Shown in pieces: positions 1-7,900 of a DNA stretch of 64,000 nucleotides (position 1 is the stretch's first letter; each line of letters begins with the position of its first letter). The stretch covers positions 2,787,092 to 2,851,091 of the forward strand of contig NZ_LT968776.1 in NCBI RefSeq assembly GCF_900240975.1, in the 5' to 3' direction. The stretch comes from Mycobacterium sp. 4858 (GTDB taxonomy: Bacteria > Actinomycetota > Actinomycetes > Mycobacteriales > Mycobacteriaceae). A program made the position numbers and the translations under genes. Below the pieces are notes generated by a model. The model was not told where the DNA came from, ran no database searches, and saw nothing but the letters and a program-made list of their open reading frames with translations.

Positions 1-168
1 CACCCCGAACACCGAGAAGCCGTCCGGAGCCAGGTCCCGGGCGGCCAGGTAGATCACCGCGTAACCGCACAGGGCGGTCAGCGCCGTCGCGGTGGCGACC
101 CGGGTCACGCTGCCGCGCGTGATCGGACCGGTGCCGGTGGGGGCTTGGGTACCGCCGACTTCGGGCAT
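1..168 (-). CDS. N-terminal fragment of a polytopic membrane protein (Rv3630-like), cut by window edge
   Basis: Reading the complement from the ATG at 168 gives 56 uninterrupted codons that run off the window. The product begins MPEVGGTQ, has a short Gly/Thr/Pro-rich head and then a hydrophobic stretch (roughly residues 25-42) that looks like a first membrane helix. It is divergent from the DUF475 gene with about 100 bases between. In M. tuberculosis this neighbour is the integral membrane protein Rv3630, sometimes compared with polysaccharide flippases. Position, start and first helix are seen; the identity rests on synteny from memory. No clear ribosome binding site is visible. Confidence 0.55.
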   Translation of the reverse strand, partial: MPEVGGTQAPTGTGPITRGSVTRVATATALTALCGYAVIYLAARDLAPDGFSVFGV

Positions 169-267
169 CGCCACAATTTGAAAATAGTAAGTGGCCGTGG
201 ACGCAGGTCAGCGGCGGCGACCGGGGTTCGCTATCGTGGGCGGCTGTCGGAAAGGACCTTGGCCGCC

Positions 268-1335
268 TTGCGCATCTTCGGGATCTCGCTGCTGGTCACC
301 GTGGCGGCCCTTGCGGTCGGATACGCCCACGGCGGCCTGCGGGACCTGTTCTTACTGCTGGTGCTGGCCACCCTCGAGGTGTCGCTGTCGTTCGACAACG
401 CCATCATCAACGCGGCGATCCTCAAGCAGATGAGCCCGTTCTGGCGGCAGATGTTTTTGACCGTCGGGATTCTCATCGCCGTGTTCGGCATGCGGCTGCT
501 CTTCCCGTTACTGATCGTGTGGGCCACCGCCGGCCTGGACCCAGTCCGCGCGATGGAGCTGGCGCTGCACGCGCCGCCGCACGGCGCGCTGGAATTCCCC
601 GACGGCTCGCCCAGCTACGAGAAGCTGATCGGCGCCGCGCATCCACAGATCGCGGCGTTCGGCGGGATGTTCCTGTTGATGCTGTTCTTGGACTTCATCG
701 TCTACGACCGAGACATCAAGTGGCTCAAGTGGATCGAGGTCCCCTTCGCCCGCATCGGGCGGCTTGGGCAGGTGTCGGTGGCGGTGGCAGTCGTTGCGCT
801 GGTTCTCGTCGGAACCGGGCTGACGCATTCCGGGGACGAGAGTGAGACGGTGCTGACCGCCGGCCTGCTCGGCCTGGTGACGTACCTGGTCGTCAACGGT
901 CTGAGCCGGGCGTTTCGGCCGCCGGACCTCGAGGCGGTGTCGAACGGCAACGCGGTCGGAAAGGCCGGCCTCAGCCTGTTTCTGTATCTCGAGGTGCTTG
1001 ATGCCGCCTTCTCGTTCGACGGGGTCACCGGCGCCTTCGCGATCACCTCGGACCCGATCGTCATCGCGCTGGGTCTCGGTGTGGTGGGCTCGATGTTCGT
1101 CCGGTCCATCACGATCTTCCTGGTGAAGCAGGAAGCGCTGGACCGCTACGTGTACCTGGAGCACGGCGCGCACTGGGCGATCGGGGTGCTCTCGGTGATC
1201 ATGCTGCTCTCCGTCAACCCGCGATACCAGGTCCCCGAGGCTTTCACCGCCTCGGTCGGGGTGGTGTTCATCGGCGCTGCGCTGGGCTGGAGCGTGCTGC
1301 GCAATCGGCGACAGGCCGCGGCGCGGCCGGCTTAG
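268..1335 (+). CDS. DUF475 / TerC-like integral membrane protein (Rv3629c-like)
   Basis: The protein is about 355 residues with many hydrophobic helices. It has two related acidic motifs typical of the DUF475/TerC superfamily: EVSLSFDNAIINA near the N-terminus and LEVLDAAFSFDGVTGA in the second half, suggesting an internal duplication and possibly metal-ion binding or transport in the membrane. The exact substrate is unknown. The start is uncertain. TTG at 268 follows GGAAAGGA with good spacing and matches the expected N-terminus (LRIFGIS); TTG at 259 is the alternative. Upstream codons are open to 145 but look non-coding. The 3' end overlaps the convergent gene by 4 bases. Confidence 0.8.
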   Translation: MRIFGISLLVTVAALAVGYAHGGLRDLFLLLVLATLEVSLSFDNAIINAAILKQMSPFWRQMFLTVGILIAVFGMRLLFPLLIVWATAGLDPVRAMELALHAPPHGALEFPDGSPSYEKLIGAAHPQIAAFGGMFLLMLFLDFIVYDRDIKWLKWIEVPFARIGRLGQVSVAVAVVALVLVGTGLTHSGDESETVLTAGLLGLVTYLVVNGLSRAFRPPDLEAVSNGNAVGKAGLSLFLYLEVLDAAFSFDGVTGAFAITSDPIVIALGLGVVGSMFVRSITIFLVKQEALDRYVYLEHGAHWAIGVLSVIMLLSVNPRYQVPEAFTASVGVVFIGAALGWSVLRNRRQAAARPA

Positions 1336-2024
1336 GCCTCGATCTGGCCGGCGATGCGCCGTTCGATGCCGGCCCTCGCTGGGGCCGGCAGCGCGATCAG
1401 GCCGTTCAGTTCCTTGCTCGCCCGCGCGTAGGCGTTCTGCCGTTCCTCGCGCGTGGCCGCGTCGTCCTGGGCCAGGTGCAGCAAGCTCTGGGCCCGCGCC
1501 ATCCGCTGCTGCTCGTCCGCCGTGAAGTCGCTGCGACGTCGGCGAATCGCCTCGGCCTCGGCGATCTCGAACGCACTGACGTACTCGTGGACTGCGTCGC
1601 GGTATTCCACCAGGGCGTCCCGGTTGCCGACCAGGCCCTCGGGCGGTTCCGGCCGCAGCAGGTCCGCGTGCCGTTTCGCCCGATGGAAGGCGATGGTCAG
1701 CGGGGCCCGCATGTCGGTCATCATCGGAAAGTCCAGCAATTTCGCGATGTCGACCTCGTAGTCGAACCATCGGGCGTCGATACGATCATGCGCCGAAACA
1801 AGTTTGGCGACTTCTCGGCGATCGGTGTCCTCGTTGGCCCGCGCCCGGCCCGATGCCTCGGCGATGGCGATTTTGGCTTGCTGCTTCAGCCGATACCGTT
1901 CCAGCCGGCGTTCGGCCCGACGCTCGTTGGCGGCGGCTACGGCCCGCAGGCCGCCGCCGATCGCACCGCCCAGTGGAAAAACCAGCCACCAGAAATTGGC
2001 GGCGAAATGCAACACCGGGGTCAC
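1332..2024 (-). CDS. membrane-anchored, charged coiled-coil protein of unknown function
   Basis: A 230-residue protein starting at GTG. Residues about 8-28 form one hydrophobic, Gly-rich segment (FWWLVFPLGGAIGGG) that could anchor it in the membrane. The rest is strongly charged and helical, with long Glu/Arg/Ala-rich runs that look like coiled coil (for example around residues 30-75 and 150-215). I recognise no family and recall no counterpart between Rv3629c and ppa in M. tuberculosis, so it may be lineage-specific. It is convergent with the DUF475 gene (4-base overlap) and lies 47 bases downstream of ppa on the same strand, so it may be co-transcribed with ppa. Confidence 0.7.
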   Translation of the reverse strand: MTPVLHFAANFWWLVFPLGGAIGGGLRAVAAANERRAERRLERYRLKQQAKIAIAEASGRARANEDTDRREVAKLVSAHDRIDARWFDYEVDIAKLLDFPMMTDMRAPLTIAFHRAKRHADLLRPEPPEGLVGNRDALVEYRDAVHEYVSAFEIAEAEAIRRRRSDFTADEQQRMARAQSLLHLAQDDAATREERQNAYARASKELNGLIALPAPARAGIERRIAGQIEA

Positions 2025-2071
2025 ACCGCCAGGATGCCACCGACGAGCAACGCGCGGTTACGCCAAGAGCG

Positions 2072-2560
2072 TTAGTGCCCGCCGGCCTTGAACCGCTCCA
2101 CGGAGCGCTGCACCTCGGCTTCGGCGTCGGCGCGGCCGACCCAGTCGGCCGCCTTGACGAACTTGCCCGGCTCCAGGTCCTTGTAGTGCACGAAGAAGTG
2201 CTTGATCACGTCCAGTTCGAACTCGGGGACGTCCGCGATGTCCTGGATGTGATCCCAGCGGTGGTCGCCGGCCGGCACGCAGAGGACTTTGTCGTCGCCA
2301 CCGGCCTCATCGGTCATCCGGAACATGCCCACCGGGCGCGCCTCGACGATGACGCCAGGAAACACCGACTGCGGCAGCAGCACCATCGCGTCCAGCGGGT
2401 CGCCGTCTTCGCCGAGGGTGTCCTCGATGAACCCGTAGTCGGTCGGGTAGCCCATCGAGGTGTAGAGGTAGCGGTCCAGACGCACCCGTCCGGTCTCGTG
2501 ATCGATCTCGTACTTGTTCCGCTGACCCTTCAAGATCTCGATGGTCACGTCGAATTGCAC
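2072..2560 (-). CDS. ppa: inorganic pyrophosphatase
   Basis: A 162-residue family I soluble pyrophosphatase, the usual bacterial length. It hydrolyses the PPi released by nucleic acid, amino-acyl-tRNA and other syntheses. The metal-binding signature DGDPLDAMV is at about residues 52-60, and the conserved Tyr, Lys and Glu positions of the N-terminal half (KYEIDHETG, YPTDYGFIEDT) are present. The start is GTG at 2560, preceded by AAGGAGCG at about 7 bases. It is divergent from dacB with about 115 bases between the starts. Confidence 0.95.
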   Translation of the reverse strand: MQFDVTIEILKGQRNKYEIDHETGRVRLDRYLYTSMGYPTDYGFIEDTLGEDGDPLDAMVLLPQSVFPGVIVEARPVGMFRMTDEAGGDDKVLCVPAGDHRWDHIQDIADVPEFELDVIKHFFVHYKDLEPGKFVKAADWVGRADAEAEVQRSVERFKAGGH

Positions 2561-2675
2561 TGTGCGCTCCTTAGATCTGGGCGGGTGGCAAGTGGTCCGT
2601 TGCGTCGGGCATCACCCTAGTCGAGGCCTTTTGCGCCGGATTCGGCAGAATGGGTCGGAAACAGTCAGGAGAGCG

Positions 2676-4061
2676 ATGGGTCCCACTCGCTGGCAAAAAT
2701 CCACCCATGTCTTCGTCGGGTTGGCGGTGCTGGCGTTCGTCGCCGCCGTGGTGGCGGCGGCGACGTTCTTCACCTCGGCTGGGCATGGCGGAAACAACTC
2801 GCACGCCCCCATGCCGCCTCCGCACGCGCCGACGGTCAAACCGGGGATGGTGCCGGTCAGCGACACCGCCGAGACGCCCAGCCCCGCCGGGGTGACGGCC
2901 GCGCTCGCGGCCATCGCGGCCGATCCCAACCTGGGCAGGCTGGGCGCCCGCGTCACCGACGCCCTGACCGGGAAAGAGCTTTGGCAGGTCGGGGACGACC
3001 TGCCGCTGGTGCCGGCGTCGACGAACAAGGTGCTGACCGCCGCGGCGGCCCTGCTGACCCTGGACCACCAGGCGCGGATCAGCACGCGGGTGGTGGCCGG
3101 CAGTCAGAACGCCCAGGGGCCCGTCGTGTTGGTCGGTGCCGGCGACCCGGTGCTGTCGGCGGCGCCGCCCGGCGTGGACACCTGGTACCGCGGGTCGGCC
3201 CGGCTCGCCGACTTGGTCGAGCAGATCCGCCGCAGCGGCGTGACACCGACGGCGGTGCAGGTGGACACCTCGGCGTTCACCGGACCGACGATGGCGCAGG
3301 GCTGGGATGGCGCCGACGTCGACAACGGCGACATCGCGCCGATCGAGTCGGTGATGATCGACGCCGGGCGCATCCAGCCGAGCACCGTCAACTCCCGGCG
3401 GTCGCGAACCCCGGCGCTCGATGCCGGGCGCGAGCTGGCCAAGGCGCTGGGCCTCGATCCCGGCGCCGTGACGATCGCGACGGCACCGTCGGGAGCTCGG
3501 CAGCTGGCCGTCGTGCAGTCGGCGCCGCTGGTGCAGCGGCTGTCCGAGATGATGGACCACTCCGACAACGTGATGGCCGAGTGCATCGCGCGTGAGGTGG
3601 CCGCCGCCATCAACCGGCCGCGCAGCTTCGCCGGCGCCGCGGACGCGGTATCCAACCGGTTGAGCACCGCGCACGTCGACACCGGAGGCATAACGCTGAT
3701 GGACTCCAGCGGGCTGTCCGTCGACGACCGGCTGACCGCCAAGACGCTCGACGGGGTGCTGCAGGCCGCCGCCGGACCCGACCAGCCCGCGCTGCGCGCG
3801 CTGCTGGACCTGCTCCCGATCGCCGCCGGCAGCGGGACGCTGGCCGACCGCTTCACCGACGCGGCGTCCAATCAGGGGCCGGCGGGGTGGTTGCGCGCCA
3901 AGACCGGCTCGCTGACGGCCACCAACGCCTTGGCCGGCGTGCTCACCGACCGCAGCGGCAGGGTGCTCACCTTCGCCTTCATCTCCAACGCGGCCGGACC
4001 CAACGGCCGCAACGTGATGGACGCCCTGGCCACCAAGCTCTGGTCCTGTGGTTGCTCATGA
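2676..4061 (+). CDS. dacB: D-alanyl-D-alanine carboxypeptidase, peptidase S13 family
   Basis: A 461-residue penicillin-binding protein 4 type carboxypeptidase acting on peptidoglycan outside the membrane. An N-terminal hydrophobic segment at about residues 11-33 serves as signal or anchor and is followed by a Pro-rich linker. All three active-site motifs are visible: STNK at 115-118 (nucleophile Ser115), SDN at 296-298 and KTG at 409-411. The start is ATG at 2676, preceded by AGGAGAG. Reading is open further upstream to 2541, but that stretch overlaps the ppa start and lacks a signal. It is first in a run with the metalloprotease, tilS and hpt. Confidence 0.93.
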   Translation: MGPTRWQKSTHVFVGLAVLAFVAAVVAAATFFTSAGHGGNNSHAPMPPPHAPTVKPGMVPVSDTAETPSPAGVTAALAAIAADPNLGRLGARVTDALTGKELWQVGDDLPLVPASTNKVLTAAAALLTLDHQARISTRVVAGSQNAQGPVVLVGAGDPVLSAAPPGVDTWYRGSARLADLVEQIRRSGVTPTAVQVDTSAFTGPTMAQGWDGADVDNGDIAPIESVMIDAGRIQPSTVNSRRSRTPALDAGRELAKALGLDPGAVTIATAPSGARQLAVVQSAPLVQRLSEMMDHSDNVMAECIAREVAAAINRPRSFAGAADAVSNRLSTAHVDTGGITLMDSSGLSVDDRLTAKTLDGVLQAAAGPDQPALRALLDLLPIAAGSGTLADRFTDAASNQGPAGWLRAKTGSLTATNALAGVLTDRSGRVLTFAFISNAAGPNGRNVMDALATKLWSCGCS

Positions 4062-5116
4062 CGCCCACCTCGGAGCTGACGCTCGGCAGCGCCGTCGACT
4101 GGGGCTTCGCGGCCACCGTCGGCCAGCGGTTGGCCCGGCCGGGGCCGCCGGCGAGCGAGTACACCCGGCGGCAGGTGATCGACGAACTCACCAGGTCGGC
4201 CGCCGAGGCCGAGCCGCCGGTGCGTGAGGTCACCGGCCTGGTGACCGACGGGGCCGTGCCCGCCGCCCGGATCGTCGACCGCCCGGAGTGGATCGCCGCG
4301 GCGGCCGAGTCGATGCGCGTGATGATGAACGGGGCGGAGAAGCCGCGGGGCTTTCTCACGGGCCGGGTCACCGGCGCGCAGACGGGGGCCGTGCTGGCAT
4401 TCGTGTCGTCGGGCATCCTCGGTCAGTACGACCCGTTCGCGCGGGGCCTAGAGGCCGCGAAAGAGGGAAGCCTGCTGCTGGTGTATCCCAACGTCATCGC
4501 CGTCGAGCGGCAACTGCGGGTCGAGCCCTCCGACTTCCGGCTCTGGGTCTGCCTGCACGAGGTCACCCACCGGGTGCAATTCACCGCGAACCCGTGGTTG
4601 TCCGAGCACATGTCCCGGGCCCTGGGGTTGTTGACGCGCGACGCCGGGGAAGACGTCGGGCAGGTGGCGAGCCGGCTCGCCGATTACGTCCGCAACCGGG
4701 GCAACGGGGCGGCGGACGACGGCCCGTCGGGAATCGTCGGCCTGGTGCGCGCGATCCAGTCCGAGCCGCAGCGCCAGGCCCTCGATCAGCTGCTGGTGCT
4801 CGGCACGCTGCTGGAGGGCCACGCCGACCACGTGATGGATGCCGTCGGGCCGATGGTGGTGCCGTCGGTGACCACCATCCGCCGTCGATTCGACGAGCGC
4901 CGCAACCGCAAACAACCGCCGCTGCAGCGGCTGGTGCGCGCGCTGCTGGGCCTGGACGCCAAGCTCAGCCAGTACACGCGGGGCAAGGCATTCGTCGACC
5001 ACGTGGTGGGGCGGGTCGGCATGGAGCGGTTCAACGCGATCTGGACCGGCCCCGAGACGCTGCCCGTGCCCGCCGAGATCGAGGAACCCCAGCGATGGAT
5101 CGACAGGGTGCTGTAG
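4058..5116 (+). CDS. zincin-like metalloprotease family protein (F420-biosynthesis-associated, DUF2342-type)
   Basis: A 352-residue protein with the zincin motif HEVTH at residues 167-171, inside WVCLHEVTHRVQF, and a second conserved EGHADH motif further on that probably supplies the third zinc ligand. This matches an actinobacterial family labelled coenzyme F420 biosynthesis-associated, whose substrate is unknown. There is no clear signal peptide, so it is probably cytoplasmic. The ATG overlaps the dacB stop as ATGA, and the 3' end overlaps tilS by 22 bases, so the three genes are translationally coupled. Protease activity is inferred from the motif only. Confidence 0.85.
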   Translation: MTPTSELTLGSAVDWGFAATVGQRLARPGPPASEYTRRQVIDELTRSAAEAEPPVREVTGLVTDGAVPAARIVDRPEWIAAAAESMRVMMNGAEKPRGFLTGRVTGAQTGAVLAFVSSGILGQYDPFARGLEAAKEGSLLLVYPNVIAVERQLRVEPSDFRLWVCLHEVTHRVQFTANPWLSEHMSRALGLLTRDAGEDVGQVASRLADYVRNRGNGAADDGPSGIVGLVRAIQSEPQRQALDQLLVLGTLLEGHADHVMDAVGPMVVPSVTTIRRRFDERRNRKQPPLQRLVRALLGLDAKLSQYTRGKAFVDHVVGRVGMERFNAIWTGPETLPVPAEIEEPQRWIDRVL

Positions 5117-6069
5117 CGCAGCTGCGCGCGGCGGCCGAGGACTTCCTCAAAACGCACGTCGCGACGGCCGAACAATGGTGCGTGGCGCTGTCCGGCGGCC
5201 CGGATTCCCTGGCGTTGACCGCGGTGGCGGCCCAGCTGCGGCCCACCACCGCCGTGATCGTCGACCACGGCCTGCAACCCGACTCCGCCGCCGTCGCGGA
5301 AACCGCTCGACAGCAAGCCGAAACCCTGGGATGCGTTGCCGCACAAGTGGTTCGCGTGCACGTGGGCAACGAAGGCGGCCCCGAGGCGGCCGCCCGCGCC
5401 GCCCGCTATGCCGCGCTGAGCGCCTACCACGGCGGTCCGGTGCTGCTGGGTCATACGCTCGACGACCAGGCGGAGACGGTGTTGCTGGGGCTGGGCCGCG
5501 GCTCGGGCGTGCGGTCGATCGCCGGGATGCGCCCGTACGACTCGCCGTGGGGCCGGCCATTGTTGGGCGTGCGGCGCGTGGTGACCCACGCCGCTTGCCG
5601 TGAGCTGGGCCTGACCGCGTGGCAGGATCCGCACAACACCGACCGCCGCTTCACCCGGACCCGGCTGCGCCTGGAGGTGTTGCCGCTGCTGGAGGACGTG
5701 CTGGGCGGCGGGGTGGCCCAGGCGCTGGCCCGGACGGCGACGGCGCTGCGCGAGGACACCGAGCTGCTCGACACCCTCGCCGCCCGGGCGCTGCCTGAGG
5801 CGAAGGCGGACGCGGGCCTGCGGACCGAGGCTCTGGCCGCGCTGCCCGCCCCGGTGCGGCGCCGGGTGATCCGCGGCTGGCTCCTGGCGGGGGGCGCAAT
5901 CGGTCTGACGGACAAGCAGATCCGCGGCGTCGACGCGCTTGTGACCGCCTGGCGCGGGCAGGGCGGGGTGGCGGTCGGGTCAGCGCTGCGCGACGAGCGG
6001 TTGATCGCGGGGCGGCGCGACGGAGTGTTGACCCTGTGGCGTGAACCGGTTGAGAAGCCCGCCCGATAG
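5095..6069 (+). CDS. tilS: tRNA(Ile)-lysidine synthetase
   Basis: A 324-residue enzyme that uses ATP and lysine to convert C34 of tRNA(Ile2) to lysidine, switching decoding to AUA. The PP-loop SGGPDS is at residues 33-38, followed by the conserved VDHGLQPDS and the GHTLDDQAETVL motifs. The C-terminal part is the shorter form seen in actinobacteria. The ATG at 5095 lies within the end of the metalloprotease gene (22-base overlap). Reading is open upstream to 4288, but that region is the shadow of the previous gene. Confidence 0.93.
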   Translation: MDRQGAVAQLRAAAEDFLKTHVATAEQWCVALSGGPDSLALTAVAAQLRPTTAVIVDHGLQPDSAAVAETARQQAETLGCVAAQVVRVHVGNEGGPEAAARAARYAALSAYHGGPVLLGHTLDDQAETVLLGLGRGSGVRSIAGMRPYDSPWGRPLLGVRRVVTHAACRELGLTAWQDPHNTDRRFTRTRLRLEVLPLLEDVLGGGVAQALARTATALREDTELLDTLAARALPEAKADAGLRTEALAALPAPVRRRVIRGWLLAGGAIGLTDKQIRGVDALVTAWRGQGGVAVGSALRDERLIAGRRDGVLTLWREPVEKPAR

Positions 6070-6125
6070 GCGCAATACCGGGGTCGCCGTTGGTTATTCG
6101 GACGTCGGCGTGGCACTCTGTGGGC

Positions 6126-6731
6126 GTGGCCCAGATCTCCTCGGCGATCACCCCCGCGCAGCCCGTGGAGCTGTACCCGGGGGACATCAAGTCGGTGCTG
6201 CTCACCGCCGAGCAGATTCAGGCGCGAATCGCCGAACTCGGCGAGGAGATCGGCGCGAAGTACCGCGACGTCATGGCCGAGACCGGCCAGGATCTGCTGC
6301 TGATCACCGTGCTCAAGGGTGCTGTGATCTTTGTCACCGATCTCGCGCGGGCGATCCCGGTGCCGACCCAGTTCGAGTTCATGGCCGTCAGCTCGTACGG
6401 GTCGTCCACGTCGTCGTCCGGCGTGGTGCGGATCCTCAAAGACCTGGACCGCGACATCCAGGGCCGTGATGTGCTGATCGTCGAGGACGTCGTCGACTCG
6501 GGCCTGACCCTGTCGTGGTTGCTGCGGAACCTCACCAGCCGCCATCCGCGTTCGCTGCGCGTGTGCACGTTGCTGCGCAAGCCCGACGCGAAGGGCGCCA
6601 ACGTCGACATCGCCTACGTGGGCTTCGACATCCCGAACGACTTCGTCGTCGGCTACGGCCTGGACTACGACGAGCGCTACCGCGACCTGTCCTACATCGG
6701 CACCCTGGACCCCAGGGTCTACCAGCAGTAG
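6126..6731 (+). CDS. hpt: hypoxanthine-guanine phosphoribosyltransferase
   Basis: A 201-residue type I phosphoribosyltransferase of purine salvage, transferring PRPP to hypoxanthine or guanine. The PRPP-binding motif VLIVEDVVDSG is at about residues 116-126, and the flexible-loop segment SSYGSSTSSSG is intact. GTG at 6126 is chosen because the next residues (AQISSAITP) match the mycobacterial N-terminus. GTG at 6120 is also possible, and no strong ribosome binding site is seen for either. It follows tilS by 56 bases and ends facing lpqG. Confidence 0.93.
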   Translation: MAQISSAITPAQPVELYPGDIKSVLLTAEQIQARIAELGEEIGAKYRDVMAETGQDLLLITVLKGAVIFVTDLARAIPVPTQFEFMAVSSYGSSTSSSGVVRILKDLDRDIQGRDVLIVEDVVDSGLTLSWLLRNLTSRHPRSLRVCTLLRKPDAKGANVDIAYVGFDIPNDFVVGYGLDYDERYRDLSYIGTLDPRVYQQ

Positions 6732-6742
6732 GTCCTCTCTAG

Positions 6743-6772
6743 CGGCGAGCGCAAGCGCGGCGAAGCCGGGCG
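6743..6772 (+). repeat. dispersed intergenic repeat, copy 1
   Basis: A roughly 30-base element with core GCAAGCGCGGCG followed by AAGCCGGGCG, lying between the convergent ends of hpt and lpqG. Close copies occur at 31165-31194 (after clpC1) and, in the opposite orientation, at 62142-62169 and 62193-62222 (between the LacI gene and kstR). All copies lie just past stop codons. Confidence 0.6.
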
Positions 6773-6793
6773 CGGCGGGCCGCCGCCATCAGG

Positions 6794-7540
6794 CTAGTCC
6801 AGCTCCCACACCGCGGTCACCGAGAAGCTCACCGTCTGCTGGCCGGGCTCCAGCGGGACCATGCTCGGCATGGCCTTCGGCGGCGCCGGCGCTCTGCCCG
6901 GCGTCGGTTCGGTGGCCTCCGAAATCGACAGCACCCTGCCCAGCCGAAGCCCGGACAGCTGGGCGTACTGTTCGGCGCGGCTCTTGGCGTCGTTGAACGC
7001 CCGGGCGCGTGCATCCTTCACCAGCTGTGAGTCGTCGGCGATGGAGTAGCTGACCGACTTGATCCGGGTGGCGTCCCCGCCGGTCGCGACGATCAGGGCC
7101 AGCATCCGCGACGCGGCGTCGGGCGGGTGGATCTTGACCGTGATGGCGTTGGTGGCGCGGTATCCGGTGATCCTCGCGGTGCCGTTGGGTTCGGGGTTGT
7201 TGAACTGCGGCTGCAGCGTGACCTCGGTGGTGCTGATGTCCTTGTGGTCGACGCCGGCACCGACCAACGCGTTGATGACGGCTTGCTGACGGTCGTTGGT
7301 CTGGTTCATCGCGGCGGTGACGTCGGGCGCCGTGAACTCGATGCCGACGTCGGCGGTCAGGGTGTCCGGGACGCCTTGGACCTGTCCCGACCCGAAGACG
7401 GTGACCTGACGCGGGTTGACCCCGGGCGCGGGCGTCGAAGGCGGGGAATCGCAGGCCGACACCGTCGCGGTCGCCAGGCCGGCGACGGCCAAGGCGATCA
7501 ATCTGCGGGCAAACCTCGGGGCGTTCGTTGCGACCGGCAT
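6794..7540 (-). CDS. lpqG: SIMPL-domain lipoprotein LpqG
   Basis: A 248-residue predicted lipoprotein. It has a basic N-terminus, a hydrophobic segment and a lipobox ending in VSAC, then a SIMPL (DUF541) domain beginning near QVTVFGSGQVQGVPD. SIMPL proteins are extracytoplasmic and mostly of unknown role. ATG at 7540 is chosen because it places a proper signal sequence. Reading is open further upstream, but that part is not signal-like. A TAGGGT hexamer 7 bases before the ATG (7548-7553, minus strand) fits a leaderless transcript. It is convergent with hpt. Confidence 0.88.
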   Translation of the reverse strand: MPVATNAPRFARRLIALAVAGLATATVSACDSPPSTPAPGVNPRQVTVFGSGQVQGVPDTLTADVGIEFTAPDVTAAMNQTNDRQQAVINALVGAGVDHKDISTTEVTLQPQFNNPEPNGTARITGYRATNAITVKIHPPDAASRMLALIVATGGDATRIKSVSYSIADDSQLVKDARARAFNDAKSRAEQYAQLSGLRLGRVLSISEATEPTPGRAPAPPKAMPSMVPLEPGQQTVSFSVTAVWELD

Positions 7541-7676
7541 GCCTGGCACCCTAGCCGCTCGGGCCGTGCCGATGCGGTGCTCCCGTGCCAACCGCAACCG
7601 CTGGCGACCCGACCGGTTCGGCCCGGCAAACCATACGGACTCGACCAGCAACCACATATAGATTCATATATGTCCC

Positions 7677-7692
7677 CAAACATATTTGTTTG
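7677..7692. promoter_or_regulatory. inverted repeat CAAACA-N4-TGTTTG
   Basis: Perfect 6-base arms around TATT, in the AT-rich patch upstream of lpqG. It could be an operator, but no factor is assigned. Confidence 0.4.
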
Positions 7693-7714
7693 CAACGTTT
7701 CTCATGTCCGGATC

Positions 7715-7730
7715 AAATGCTGCAGCATTT
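7715..7730. promoter_or_regulatory. perfect 16-base palindrome AAATGCTGCAGCATTT
   Basis: Exactly self-complementary and bracketed by a second pair of CCGG arms (7708-7711 and 7731-7734). It is a candidate operator or hairpin in the lpqG upstream region. The binding protein is unknown. Confidence 0.45.
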
Positions 7731-7900
7731 CCGGCCAGCTAAGTGAACAGTTATCGACTCGGCGATGAATTGGCGTCCCCGAGGGTGTCGTCGCCGGACG
7801 TCACTGCCCTAACGTGTCCTGGCGTCCGACTCGGCGCCCGCAACTGGCGCTGAAAGGCGTTGTCGAGAACCACTTTTGAGCCCCGCGCGGCACGCTCCCG

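Larger units (their letters stand above)
7541..7900. other. non-coding spacer with AT-rich patch and two palindromes
   Basis: About 360 bases between the start of lpqG and the end of the HNH gene hold no convincing gene. The stretch around 7655-7730 is unusually AT-rich for this chromosome and carries the two palindromes listed below. Some of it must contain the lpqG promoter. I see nothing else recognisable. Confidence 0.6.
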
